From: Actinomadura luteofluorescens
GTDB taxonomy: Bacteria > Actinomycetota > Actinomycetes > Streptosporangiales > Streptosporangiaceae
NCBI RefSeq assembly: GCF_013409365.1
Contig: NZ_JACCBA010000001.1
Location: forward strand, 2,728,001 to 2,792,000
Direction of reading: 5' to 3'
Length of the DNA stretch: 64,000 bases
A model generated the notes under the pieces. It did no database searches, was not told the DNA's origin, and saw only the letters and a list, made by a program, of their open reading frames with translations. The position numbers and the translations under genes were made by a program. Position 1 is the stretch's first letter; each line of letters starts with the position of its first letter. Shown here one piece after another: positions 9,157 to 17,171 of the stretch.

Positions 9157-9813
9157 ATGATCAAGGTGCGCCCCTTTAGGGAATCCGACCGCGCGGAACT
9201 GCGCGGGCTGTTCCGGCGCGCGGGTGAAGCGTCCCCGAGCGCCGGCCTGTGGGGTCACGAGGATTCCGAAGCGGCCATCTACCTGGACCCGTACATGGAC
9301 CTGGCGCCGGACTCACTCTTCGTCGCCGTCCTCGATGGAGCCCTGGTCGGCTATCTGACGGGGTGCCTCGACAGTGCGAAGTTCCCGAGTGAGAGCGAGC
9401 GCGTCGGCCGGGCCATCCGGAAGTACCGTCTGGCCTTCCAGCCCAGGAATGCCGCCTTCTTCGCGCGTGCGGCCTTCGACGCGGCGTCGGTCGCGCTGCG
9501 GCGGGAGCCCACCGCGCGGGCGTTGCGCGACGCCCTCCGGCCCGCGCATCTGCACATCAACCTGGCACCGGAGGCGCGGGGCACGGGTGCCGCCGACGCG
9601 CTGATGGACCGCTGGTTCGACCGGCTCAAGGAGACCGGCTCACCCGGCTGTCACTTGCAGACCCTGGTCGAGAACACCCGTGCCGTGCGGTTCTTCCAGC
9701 GCATGGGTTTCGTCGAGCACGGCCCGACCCCTGTCGTTCCCGGCTTCCGGTACGGCGGCAGGCGGATGCATCAGCAGACGATGATCTGGCCCCCTCGATC
9801 AGACGGGACCTGA
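9157..9813 (+). CDS. GNAT-family N-acetyltransferase
   Basis: 218 residues. The GNAT fold shows as IKVRPFRESDRAELRGLF at the start, the acetyl-CoA loop LAPEARGTGAADALMDRWFD near 130, and NTRAVRFFQRMGFVEHG near 170. An extra helical insertion (residues 70-110) is longer than in most GNATs. No substrate can be assigned. The start ATG has no strong Shine-Dalgarno. It is a single gene read toward the VOC gene. Confidence 0.8.
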   Translation: MIKVRPFRESDRAELRGLFRRAGEASPSAGLWGHEDSEAAIYLDPYMDLAPDSLFVAVLDGALVGYLTGCLDSAKFPSESERVGRAIRKYRLAFQPRNAAFFARAAFDAASVALRREPTARALRDALRPAHLHINLAPEARGTGAADALMDRWFDRLKETGSPGCHLQTLVENTRAVRFFQRMGFVEHGPTPVVPGFRYGGRRMHQQTMIWPPRSDGT

Positions 9814-9933
9814 GCCCCCGTCCTGGTCGCCACCTCGGCTTTCCTGGTTGGACGAACCTCCGTGTGGCACCCGCGATGAGTTTCCCGCCCCGCCCCGGTC
9901 TACTTGGTGACCCAAAGAAAGCGGAGGCATGAG

Positions 9934-10299
9934 ATGAGCGAGACCACCCGGATCACGCAACTCGCCACGGTCGGGATCCGCGTCACCGACCAGCGGAAGG
10001 CGACCGAGTTCTACGTCGATGAGCTCGGCTTCGAAATACGCCGGGACGTGCCGTTCGGGCCCGGTCGCTGGATCGAGGTGGCACCGCCAGGGGCGACGAC
10101 GACCATCGCGCTCGTTTCCGCAGAGATCCCGGCTGGTATCCGCCTGACGACCACGGACGCCGACGCCGACCACGCGACCCTGCGCGCACGTGGCGTCGAC
10201 GCGGATGCGGAGGTCATGCGGATGGGGCCGGGAGTGCCGCCGATGTTCTCCGTCCGCGACCCGGACGGCAACACCCTCATTCTCATCCAGGACTCCTGA
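9934..10299 (+). CDS. VOC (glyoxalase/bleomycin-resistance) superfamily protein
   Basis: 121 residues, one VOC module pair: [31 protein letters not shown] and [14 protein letters not shown]. The family contains metal-dependent dioxygenases, glyoxalases and drug-binding proteins; the role here is open. Start ATG 9934 follows GGAGG by six bases. The next gene begins seven bases after its stop, so the two form an operon. Confidence 0.85.
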   Translation: MSETTRITQLATVGIRVTDQRKATEFYVDELGFEIRRDVPFGPGRWIEVAPPGATTTIALVSAEIPAGIRLTTTDADADHATLRARGVDADAEVMRMGPGVPPMFSVRDPDGNTLILIQDS

Positions 10300-10306
10300 A
10301 AGGGCG

Positions 10307-10585
10307 ATGTCGGTGATGGACGAGCAGTTCACTGCGCATCTGCAGAAGAGCCCGAGCAAGGGCGGCTGGACCTACGTCGTGTGGCCCGGGTCGGCCGAGT
10401 ACTTCGGCACCCGTGGACGGGTGAGGGTCCGGGGCACGATCGATGACCATCCGTTCCAGAGTTCGTTCATGGCCCTGGGGGACGGCACCCACAAGCTGCC
10501 GGTGAAGGCGGACGTGCGCAAGGCGATCGGCAAGCAGGAAGGCGACACCGTGACCGTCCGTCTGCAGGAGTGGTCGAAACCCTAG
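10307..10585 (+). CDS. DUF1905 domain protein
   Basis: 92 residues matching DUF1905: [39 protein letters not shown] and [19 protein letters not shown] with a C-terminal VTVRL. DUF1905 proteins are small beta-barrel-like proteins, often fused or next to YdeI-type domains, with no proven activity. It is co-transcribed with the VOC gene seven bases upstream. Start ATG 10307; ATG 10316 is an alternative. Confidence 0.75.
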   Translation: MSVMDEQFTAHLQKSPSKGGWTYVVWPGSAEYFGTRGRVRVRGTIDDHPFQSSFMALGDGTHKLPVKADVRKAIGKQEGDTVTVRLQEWSKP

Positions 10586-10764
10586 CCACATTCCCGGAGA
10601 CGATCGGCTCGATCAGGGGAAGACCGGTTGCGCGGGGGCCGCGGTGTAGACGGTGGCCCAACCTTGAGGGGCTCGGCCGTTGCAGTCCCACAGAAGCTCA
10701 CGGGCCCTCGGCGATGGGCGGACCCCTCCCCACCACACCGAAGGAGGCGGGATATAACGACAGC

Positions 10765-11136
10765 ATGGACTTTAAATTGGAGCTGGTCGCGGTGCCCGTT
10801 TCGGACGTGGACCGCGCGCTGGCCTTCTATACCGACAAGGCCGGGTTCGTCCTGGACCATGACCACCGGGTGAGCGACGAGATCCGGTTCGTTCAGCTGA
10901 CGCCCCCGGGGTCGGCCTGCTCGATCGCCTTCGGCGAGGGGGTCGTCGAGACGGCGCCCGGCTCCCTCCAGGGCCTGCAACTGGTGGTCTCGGACGCTGA
11001 CGCCGCCCGAGCGGAGCTTGCCGGACGCGGGGTCGAGGTCAGTGAGGTGCAGGAGTTCCCCTGGGGCCGTTTCGTCTTCTTCCAGGACCCGGACGGCAAC
11101 GGCTGGAGCGTCCAGCAGCTCGTGTCGCGAGGCTAG
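10765..11136 (+). CDS. VOC superfamily protein
   Basis: 123 residues with the pattern KLELVAVPVSDVDRALAFYT, KAGFVLDHDHRV and FVFFQDPDGNGWSVQQL, typical of the PhnB/glyoxalase-like group. His and Glu candidates for a metal site are present, but the pattern is not enough to name a reaction. GGAGG lies upstream at 10743-10747. It appears monocistronic. Confidence 0.82.
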   Translation: MDFKLELVAVPVSDVDRALAFYTDKAGFVLDHDHRVSDEIRFVQLTPPGSACSIAFGEGVVETAPGSLQGLQLVVSDADAARAELAGRGVEVSEVQEFPWGRFVFFQDPDGNGWSVQQLVSRG

Positions 11137-11549
11137 ACCCACTGAGCCCGGCTCGCGCCGGCGAATGCCTTGGACGGCGAAATCCTCACCGGCCAGGTCT
11201 CCATGCCGACCTTTAATGGACCGCCGGACGCCGCTGACGCCCGGGACGCTCTTCCCGAACGCGCAGATCGCCCTCGCCCACCTGGCCCGGACCCTCGCGG
11301 GTTACGGCATCGAGGTCGAGGTCATTCCGATCCCGCGCGAGGCCGCACCCTCGGTGGCGGCCTGACCGCCCCGATCGTGTCCGTCGCCGACCGCAACGCG
11401 CTGGGGCCTCACACCACGATGTGAGGCCCCAGCTCCCGGTGCGACAATGTGGCGCACATCACAGGCAGGCGCGTCATGTTCGCGGATCCCTTCCCGTCTG
11501 GTGTCCCGACCGGGCCTTACGGGCCACGTCGGCGGGAAGGGGAAGCGCG
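11137..11549. other. Intergenic region with a hairpin and a possible gene remnant
   Basis: About 410 bases without a clear gene. In one plus frame (11219-11365) LTPGTLFPNAQIALAHLART and GIEVEVIPIPREAAPSVAA look protein-like but have no start or family, so this may be the tail of a lost gene. The strong hairpin at 11401-11432 lies at the far end. Confidence 0.3.
11401..11432 (+). terminator. Perfect 13-bp stem-loop terminator
   Basis: CTGGGGCCTCACA, loop ccacga, TGTGAGGCCCCAG: a perfect 13-bp stem without a T-tract. It follows the VOC gene and the possible remnant, and precedes the small membrane protein gene. Confidence 0.65.
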
Positions 11550-11849
11550 GTGGCGGGACGATGCCGCTGGACGATCGCGGTGGGGTTCGGAAGTTCCCTG
11601 ATGACGGGGCAGTGGACGGCCGCGATCGGGCTCATCATGCTGGGTGGAGGACTCCTCGCAATGCTCGCGCTGCTGGTCGGCGTGGCCGTCCTGGGACGTC
11701 CGGCTCACAGCGGGCGGGCTCTGCACCTCATCGACCGGTTCACCGCCGCCGCGTCCGGCCGTGAGGACGTGACGGCGTGCCGCGGTCCTCACTCGCCATG
11801 GGAGGAGGGAGACCGCCTTGAGCCGGGAGAGGACGCCGGATCCTCCTGA
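11550..11849 (+). CDS. Small single-pass membrane protein
   Basis: 99 residues from GTG 11550 (GGAAGGGGAA upstream); ATG 11601 would give 82. One strong transmembrane helix (IGLIMLGGGLLAMLALLVGV) is followed by a polar tail. The last 32 bases overlap the start of the ECF sigma gene (TTG 11818), so the two are probably coupled. Small membrane proteins next to ECF sigma genes sometimes sense envelope state, but there is no recognisable anti-sigma domain here. Confidence 0.5.
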   Translation: MAGRCRWTIAVGFGSSLMTGQWTAAIGLIMLGGGLLAMLALLVGVAVLGRPAHSGRALHLIDRFTAAASGREDVTACRGPHSPWEEGDRLEPGEDAGSS

Positions 11850-12709
11850 CGACAAGGCGCTGATCTCCCGCGCCCGCACCGGTGACGTGTCCGCCTACGC
11901 GATGCTTTACGAGTGCCACGTGGACGCGGCGCGCCGTCTGGCCCGGACCCTGATCGAAGGGGACGCCGCCGAGGACGCCGTCCAGGAGACCTTCACCAAG
12001 GTCCTCGACCTGCTGCGCCGAGGCGACGGGCCGCGGGAGGGGTTCAGGCCGTACCTGCTCACAGCGCTCCGGCACACCGTCTACGACCGCTTCCGGGCCG
12101 AAAAGCGACTCCAGTCGACCGGCGAGATCGAGAAGTACGACACCGGCGTCCCGTTCGCCGATCCGCTGCCGGAAGGGTCGACCGCCGCCCGGGCCTTCCG
12201 GTCGCTGCCCGAGCGCTGGCGGGTCGTGCTGTGGCATACCGAGATCGAGCGCGCCAAACCCGCCGAGGTGGCGTCACTGCTCGGGCTCACCCCCAACGGC
12301 GCCGCCGCACTGGCCTACCGCGCCCGTGAGGGACTCCGCCAGGCATACCTGCAAGCGCATCTCGACGAGATGCGGCCGACACGGCATGAGGAGTGCCGCG
12401 AGGCGTTGCGGAGTATGGGCGCGTACGTGCGCGGCGGACTGTCCGGGCGAGAGTCGCTCGCACTCGACCGGCACCTCAGGAGCTGCCCGGACTGCCGGAC
12501 GGTCCTCGACGAGGCGCGCGACGTCAACGCCACATTGCGGGACGTCCTGAGCCCGCTGGTGTTCGGGGGCCGGGGCGGCAACGGGAGGCCTCGGCGCCGG
12601 CGGGACGCTCACCTGGCTCGGTCACAGGACGAGAAGGCTGCTGTGGGTCGCGGCACCGTTGGGGGCCCTCGCGACCGCCGCGGGCGTCGTCCTCGCCTGG
12701 CTGGGCTGA
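11818..12709 (+). pseudogene. ECF sigma factor with C-terminal zinc-finger and membrane tail, frame broken
   Basis: From TTG 11818 (GGAGGAGGGAGA upstream) the frame encodes sigma-2 (ARTGDVSAYAMLYE, AEDAVQETFTKVLDLL), sigma-4 (SLPERWRVVLWHTEIERAKP, EVASLLGLTPNGAAALAYRA) and a putative zinc-binding domain (RHEECRE, LDRHLRSCPDCRTVL). After about residue 250 that frame becomes unnatural and runs past the next gene's start. One base out, ATGGLGAGGTLTWLGHRTRR and a transmembrane helix (LLWVAAPLGALATAAGVVLA) lead to a TGA at 12707-12709. The switch needs one extra base in the G-runs at 12565-12569 or 12572-12575. The intact product would be a membrane-tethered sigma/zinc-finger fusion. This may be a sequencing slip rather than a dead gene. 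Confidence 0.75.
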
Positions 12710-12769
12710 CCGGTCACCGGAACCGCCGGGCGGGTGCGGGTGCCCTGACGTCCGGCGGATACTTCGATC

Positions 12770-13279
12770 ATGGTTGTGCTGGAGACGGAGCGGCTCGTCC
12801 TGCGGCCGCTGACGGGTGAGGATTTCGACGACTACGCTGCGATGCTGGCCGACCCGCAGGTCGTGGGAGGGCTGGCGGAGAGCGTCGGCACCTCGCCTGC
12901 TGATGCTTGGCGAAGTCTCGCCTTGTTCATCGGACACCGGGAGATGCGAGGTTACTCCCACTGGGCGCTGGTGGAGAAGGCCACCGGCCGGTTCGTCGGG
13001 CGCGCCGGCCCCTGGCAGCCGCACGGGTTTCCAGGGCTGGGGGTCGGCTGGTGCCTGGCACGCGAGCACTGGGGGAAGGGGTACGCAACGGAGGCGGCCC
13101 GCGCTTCTCTGGATTACTGCCTCAGGGAGCTGGGCGCAGAGGAAGTCATCTCCGTCATCCTGCCGGGCAACTCCCCTTCGATAGCCGTCGCTGAGCGAAT
13201 CGGGCACCGCTACCTGCGTGATATCCAGTACCGCGGCCAGACCGTCCACCTCTACGGCCAGCGTCTGAGTTCGAAGTAA
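12770..13279 (+). CDS. GNAT acetyltransferase, RimJ/RimL type
   Basis: 169 residues: ETERLVLRPLTGEDFDDYAA at the start, WALVEKATGRFVGRAG, GVGWCLAREHWGKGYATEAA (acetyl-CoA loop) and NSPSIAVAERIGHRY at the end, the classic RimJ/RimL subfamily that acetylates protein N-termini or small molecules. The substrate is unknown. It follows the sigma gene by 60 bases. Confidence 0.85.
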   Translation: MVVLETERLVLRPLTGEDFDDYAAMLADPQVVGGLAESVGTSPADAWRSLALFIGHREMRGYSHWALVEKATGRFVGRAGPWQPHGFPGLGVGWCLAREHWGKGYATEAARASLDYCLRELGAEEVISVILPGNSPSIAVAERIGHRYLRDIQYRGQTVHLYGQRLSSK

Positions 13280-13284
13280 TTGCT

Positions 13285-13321
13285 TTGCGGGTGAAATGCG
13301 CGCTCGCCTAGGCTCCAGCGG
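13285..13321 (+). promoter_or_regulatory. Leaderless promoter for the metallophosphoesterase
   Basis: TTGCGG (13285-13290), an 18-bp spacer and TAGGCT (13309-13314) precede the GTG at 13322 by seven bases. This is the geometry of a sigma-70-type promoter whose transcript starts at or next to the start codon, which also explains the lack of a Shine-Dalgarno. Confidence 0.6.
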
Positions 13322-14326
13322 GTGGGACGCACGGTCATCGTGGGCGACATTCACGGCTGCTTCGACGAGCTGATCGATCTGCTGGAGAAGGTGGAACTTC
13401 AACCGGACGACCTCCTGGTCAGCGTGGGCGATCTCGTCGACCGGGGCCCGGCGCCCGGGAAGGTCGTCGAGTTCTTCCGCGAGCGTCCGAACTCGGTCGT
13501 GGTCATGGGCAACCACGAGCGCAAGCACGTGCGCGGAATCTTCTCCTACGCGCAGGAGATCACGCGCCTGCAAATGGGCGACGAGTACGCCGAGACGGTC
13601 GAGTGGATGCGGACGCTTCCGTACTTCTTCGAGAGCGAGGACGTCCGGGTCGTGCATGCGGCGCTGGTCCCCGGTGTCCCTCCCGCCGGCCAGCGGGAGG
13701 AGATCCTCTGCGGCACGACCAGCGGCGAACGGGAACTCGCCGCGCTGTTCCCGGACGGCCACTGGCACGACCGCTACACCGACGACAAGCCGGTCGTGTT
13801 CGGTCACCACGTCACCGGACGGGAGCCTCTGATCCGCGACGGAAAGGTTTTCGGGCTCGACACCGGCGCCTGCCACGGATGGAACCTCACCGCGTTGTGC
13901 GTCCCGGGGTTCACGGTCCACTCGGTGGCGGCACGCGCTGATCATTGGTCCGCCGTCAAGCGCGAATGGCAGTTGCCGGTCCTGAAGGCCAAGGCGTGGA
14001 GTGACTTCACGTGGTCGGAATTGAGCGAGAAGGCGGCCCGATTCTCCGGCAAGTCCGATGCGGCATCGCAGGAATGGCTCCGGGCGGTCGAAGAGTGGGC
14101 CGCTCGACTGCGAGCCCTGGCTCCCGTTCTGGTCGATGCGGCGCTTCGGGCCTCGGCGGAGCTCACCCCGGACGAGATGCGACGGCATCCGGCTGCACCG
14201 ATGCTGTTCCAGGCCCGTGGCGGACGGCTCGACCAGACCGCATTGGCCAGGCGGTGCACCACGCCAGGCAGGACGCTGGAAGTGGCGGCCGCCCTGGGAG
14301 TCACGGCCCCTGTTTCGCCTGGCTGA
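13322..14326 (+). CDS. Calcineurin-like metallophosphoesterase (PrpA/ApaH-like)
   Basis: 334 residues. The metal-binding set is complete: VGDIHGCFDELIDLL, VGDLVDRGPAP, VMGNHERKHV and VFGHHVTGREP with GLDTGACHG. This arrangement matches serine/threonine phosphatases of the PrpA type and Ap4A hydrolases. The C-terminal 120 residues, rich in Ala and Leu helices, are extra relative to the minimal enzyme and may be regulatory. Transcription is probably leaderless from GTG 13322. It appears monocistronic. Confidence 0.85.
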   Translation: MGRTVIVGDIHGCFDELIDLLEKVELQPDDLLVSVGDLVDRGPAPGKVVEFFRERPNSVVVMGNHERKHVRGIFSYAQEITRLQMGDEYAETVEWMRTLPYFFESEDVRVVHAALVPGVPPAGQREEILCGTTSGERELAALFPDGHWHDRYTDDKPVVFGHHVTGREPLIRDGKVFGLDTGACHGWNLTALCVPGFTVHSVAARADHWSAVKREWQLPVLKAKAWSDFTWSELSEKAARFSGKSDAASQEWLRAVEEWAARLRALAPVLVDAALRASAELTPDEMRRHPAAPMLFQARGGRLDQTALARRCTTPGRTLEVAAALGVTAPVSPG

Positions 14327-14391
14327 AGCATCGCTTTGTGGTAGCGTCCGAACGACTGGTCGGCTACGGACGAGAATGGGAGGTGAGGTTG

Positions 14392-14463
14392 ATGAGCGCC
14401 GCGAAGGCCGCTGCCGTGTGCAGCGCCCGCCGGACCATCCTCACGTCCCGGGCCCTGGTCTGA
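14392..14463 (+). CDS. Very small ORF, possible leader peptide
   Basis: ATG 14392 is preceded by GGGAGGTGAGGTTG, a strong ribosome site, and encodes 23 residues starting MSAAKAAAVCSARRT and ending RALV. It is followed after 21 bases by a hairpin (14485-14501). A good ribosome site on a 23-codon ORF plus a hairpin suggests an attenuation leader or a small peptide; the nearest downstream gene (GNAT) is 530 bases away. No family match is known to me. Confidence 0.35.
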   Translation: MSAAKAAAVCSARRTILTSRALV

Positions 14464-14995
<532 letters not shown>

Positions 14996-15505
14996 ATGCC
15001 CACCTGGACCGTTCGCTCCGAGACCGCCGAAGACGTCCCCGCCATCCGCGACATCGTCCTGGCCGCCTTCCCCACCGCCGAGGAGGCCGGCATCGTCGAC
15101 GCCCTGCGCGCCGACGCGGATGCGTGGATCGACGGCCTGTCGATGGTCAGCACGGCCCCTGACGGCACCCCGGCCGGATATGCGCTGCTCACTCGCTGCC
15201 ACGTCGACGGGGAGCCCGCGCTCGCGCTGGCTCCGTGCGCCGTACTGCCGTCGTTCCAGCGGACGGGCGCCGGCTCTGCCGCCATCCGCGCCGGCCTGGA
15301 CGCCGCGCGGGCCATGGGCGAGAACCTCGTCCTGGTCCTGGGCCACGCCGACTACTACCCGCGGTTCGGCTTCGTCCCGGCCTCCCGCTTCGGCATCCGC
15401 GCGCCCTTCGAGGTCCCTGACGAGGCCATGATGGCCATGGCCCTGGACGACACCCGCCCGGTCCCGACCGGCACCATCCAGTACCCCGCCGCCTTCGGGG
15501 TCTGA
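14996..15505 (+). CDS. GNAT acetyltransferase, YhbS-like
   Basis: 169 residues from ATG 14996 (AGGA five bases upstream). Features are TVRSETAEDVPAIRDIVLAA, GIVDALRADADAWIDGLSM, LAPCAVLPSFQRTGAGSAAI and GHADYYPRFGFVPASRFGI, the YhbS pattern (predicted N-acetyltransferase). ATG 14933, with GGGAG eight bases upstream, would add a 21-residue Thr/Ala-rich head; I prefer the shorter form because the domain starts directly. It ends seven bases before a strong terminator. Substrate unknown. Confidence 0.85.
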   Translation: MPTWTVRSETAEDVPAIRDIVLAAFPTAEEAGIVDALRADADAWIDGLSMVSTAPDGTPAGYALLTRCHVDGEPALALAPCAVLPSFQRTGAGSAAIRAGLDAARAMGENLVLVLGHADYYPRFGFVPASRFGIRAPFEVPDEAMMAMALDDTRPVPTGTIQYPAAFGV

Positions 15506-15511
15506 AAACAC

Positions 15512-15546
15512 CGGTGGTGCCCCGAGGTCTCCTCGGGGCACCACCG
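15512..15546 (+). terminator. Perfect 16-bp stem-loop terminator
   Basis: CGGTGGTGCCCCGAGG, loop tct, then the exact complement. It lies seven bases after the YhbS-like gene. Confidence 0.8.
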
Positions 15547-15702
15547 CCGACCACCTGGCTTCGCACCGCCCGGGCCGACCGTGGGCGCCATCCCGTTCCT
15601 GACCGCGATTGGGCAGGTCAGGTTGCCATGCACCGGTTTCCTTTCACGGTGAGCCTCAGAGGCACGGGTAGCACGTGCCACTTCCTGAGGGGACAACAAC
15701 CC

Positions 15703-15918
15703 ATGGCAGATACGAACAAGGCGGCTGTCGAAGCGGCCGCTGAGGCGGACGCGCAGCACGGAAAGCTGCAGGCCGCGGCCGCCGAGTACGTGAGGAACCC
15801 GACGCCGGAGAACGAGGCGGCGGCCTTGCAGGCCGCTCGCGAGTCGGCGCCGGCCCAGACGGCGGCCAACCTCGCCAACGCCGAGGCCTGCGGCGACTCG
15901 GAGGCCTACGAAAGCTGA
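15703..15918 (+). CDS. Small Ala-rich hydrophilic protein
   Basis: 71 residues starting MADTNKAAVEAAAEADAQHG, with about a third Ala and many Glu and Gln residues; predicted almost entirely helical with no membrane segment or Cys pair. GAGGGGA lies ten bases before the ATG. Terminators bracket it (15512-15546 and 15943-15976), so it is its own transcription unit, which supports a real gene. Family unknown; a stress-induced or scaffold-type small protein is possible. Confidence 0.6.
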   Translation: MADTNKAAVEAAAEADAQHGKLQAAAAEYVRNPTPENEAAALQAARESAPAQTAANLANAEACGDSEAYES

Positions 15919-15942
15919 TCGCCTTCGGCGATCCCGCCAGTC

Positions 15943-15976
15943 GCCGGTCCTCACGCCCCTGGGCGTGGGGACCGGC
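15943..15976. terminator. Bidirectional terminator between convergent genes
   Basis: GCCGGTCCTCACGCCC, loop ct, GGGCGTGGGGACCGGC, with 15 of 16 positions paired. It sits between the Ala-rich gene (+) and the gene at 16064 (-). Confidence 0.75.
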
Positions 15977-16063
15977 ACCTTCGGAGACGTCAGGGTCGTG
16001 CATGCCAAGGTCTCGGCGCGCCGGGGCCGGCGTGACGCCCGCGGCCTCGGTGGACGGGTCCGT

Positions 16064-16891
16064 TCACAGGCCGTACACCCTGCCGGGCGGCAGACGGTTT
16101 CCGACCTGGGCGACGATCGTCTCGTGGACGCGCCGCAGCCGCTCCGCCCAGTCCGGTTCGCCGACGACCTCGGCACGGTGGTCCAGTACGGCCAGTGCGA
16201 CCTTCCATTGCCGCACGGTCAGGGCCGGCCGCACGTCACCGGACGGCTGGGTGCGGTACTCGAGCAGGTCGCGGATCTGCAGGCAGTCCTCCACGATGTC
16301 GTCGACGTCGCCTCGCTGGGTCTCCAGCAGGGCCGTCTCCTCGACCTCCAGGGAAAGGGCGTTCGCGTCTTCGGCGGGCATCGCCACGGTGAGCGTCTCG
16401 GTGGCGCTGCGGTCGGGTCGGGCGACCGGCCGGCCTTCGTCGTCCAGCCGGTAGTGCCAGTCCCGGGCGGCGGCGGCGGGCCACAGCCGCAGCACATGCG
16501 CCTGGCTGCGGGGGTCGAGAAACCGAGAGTACAGCCGTAGCCGGTAGTCGCCCGCCCCGCCGTTCAGGCCCAGCGCCAGTACGTCCGAGCCGTCCGCCGC
16601 CAGCACGCGGACCCGTGCCACGCGGAAGGGGACGGAGGTCTCGACGACTTCGGCGAACCCGCCGGGAGCCGCGTGCAGCGGAGGCTCGGCGGCCCACTCC
16701 TCCACGGTGATCTCCACGGTGCCGGTGGTGGTGCCCGCGTCGATGAGCAGGTCCCCCGCGAACACGTCGAGGGTTCCGTGGCCGCGCCGGGTCCGGTCGG
16801 GGACGGCGGGCACATCCTCAGCGGTCGAGATCCGGTACCACGCGTCCTCGATGGTGCGCGCGACGCCTTCGGCGCTGGCAAGCGGCTGCAT
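16064..16891 (-). CDS. Conserved-looking hypothetical protein
   Basis: 275 residues from ATG 16891 (GGAGG seven bases upstream); a GTG at 16909 overlapping the remnant's stop is less likely. The N-terminal part has beta-rich sequence (VEITVEEWAAEPPL, FRVARVRVLAADGSDVLALG), the middle has LRLYSRFLDPRSQAHVLRLW, and the end is helical with LRRVHETIVAQVGNRLPPG. No known domain is visible. Immediately upstream (16906-17079) the last 20 codons recur, the trace of a tandem paralogue. Function unknown. Confidence 0.65.
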   Translation of the reverse strand: MQPLASAEGVARTIEDAWYRISTAEDVPAVPDRTRRGHGTLDVFAGDLLIDAGTTTGTVEITVEEWAAEPPLHAAPGGFAEVVETSVPFRVARVRVLAADGSDVLALGLNGGAGDYRLRLYSRFLDPRSQAHVLRLWPAAAARDWHYRLDDEGRPVARPDRSATETLTVAMPAEDANALSLEVEETALLETQRGDVDDIVEDCLQIRDLLEYRTQPSGDVRPALTVRQWKVALAVLDHRAEVVGEPDWAERLRRVHETIVAQVGNRLPPGRVYGL

Positions 16892-16905
16892 GCCGGTTCC
16901 TCCGT

Positions 16906-17079
16906 TCACAGGCCGTAGACCGTGTCGGGCGGCAGACGGTTTCCGACCTGGGCGACGATCGTCGCGGAGGCCCGCCGCGCCCGTCCGCTGTCGGCCAGGG
17001 AGAGATCATCCGGGCCGAAGCGCCGGGCCGAAGCGCCGGCCCGATCCCCCGGGCCGAGTGCGTCCTTGACCTGATCAGG
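16906..17079 (-). pseudogene. Remnant of a tandem paralogue of the 16064 gene
   Basis: An open stretch of 57 codons without a start codon ends ATIVAQVGNRLPPDTVYGL at the TGA 16906-16908. That is nearly the same C-terminus as the downstream gene (ETIVAQVGNRLPPGRVYGL), and the DNA matches closely over about 60 bases. The first part (DALGPGDRAGASARRFGPDD) is unrelated. Deletion of an upstream paralogue leaving its 3' end explains this best. The remnant's TGA overlaps a possible GTG start of the surviving copy. Confidence 0.6.
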
Positions 17080-17171
17080 CTAGAAGCCTTTCGACGCACC
17101 GGCGAATGCCTAATGTTGGCGGGGCAGGAGGCATCGCAGGAGTCAGGGTTCTTCTTCGACGGGTGAGGTGA

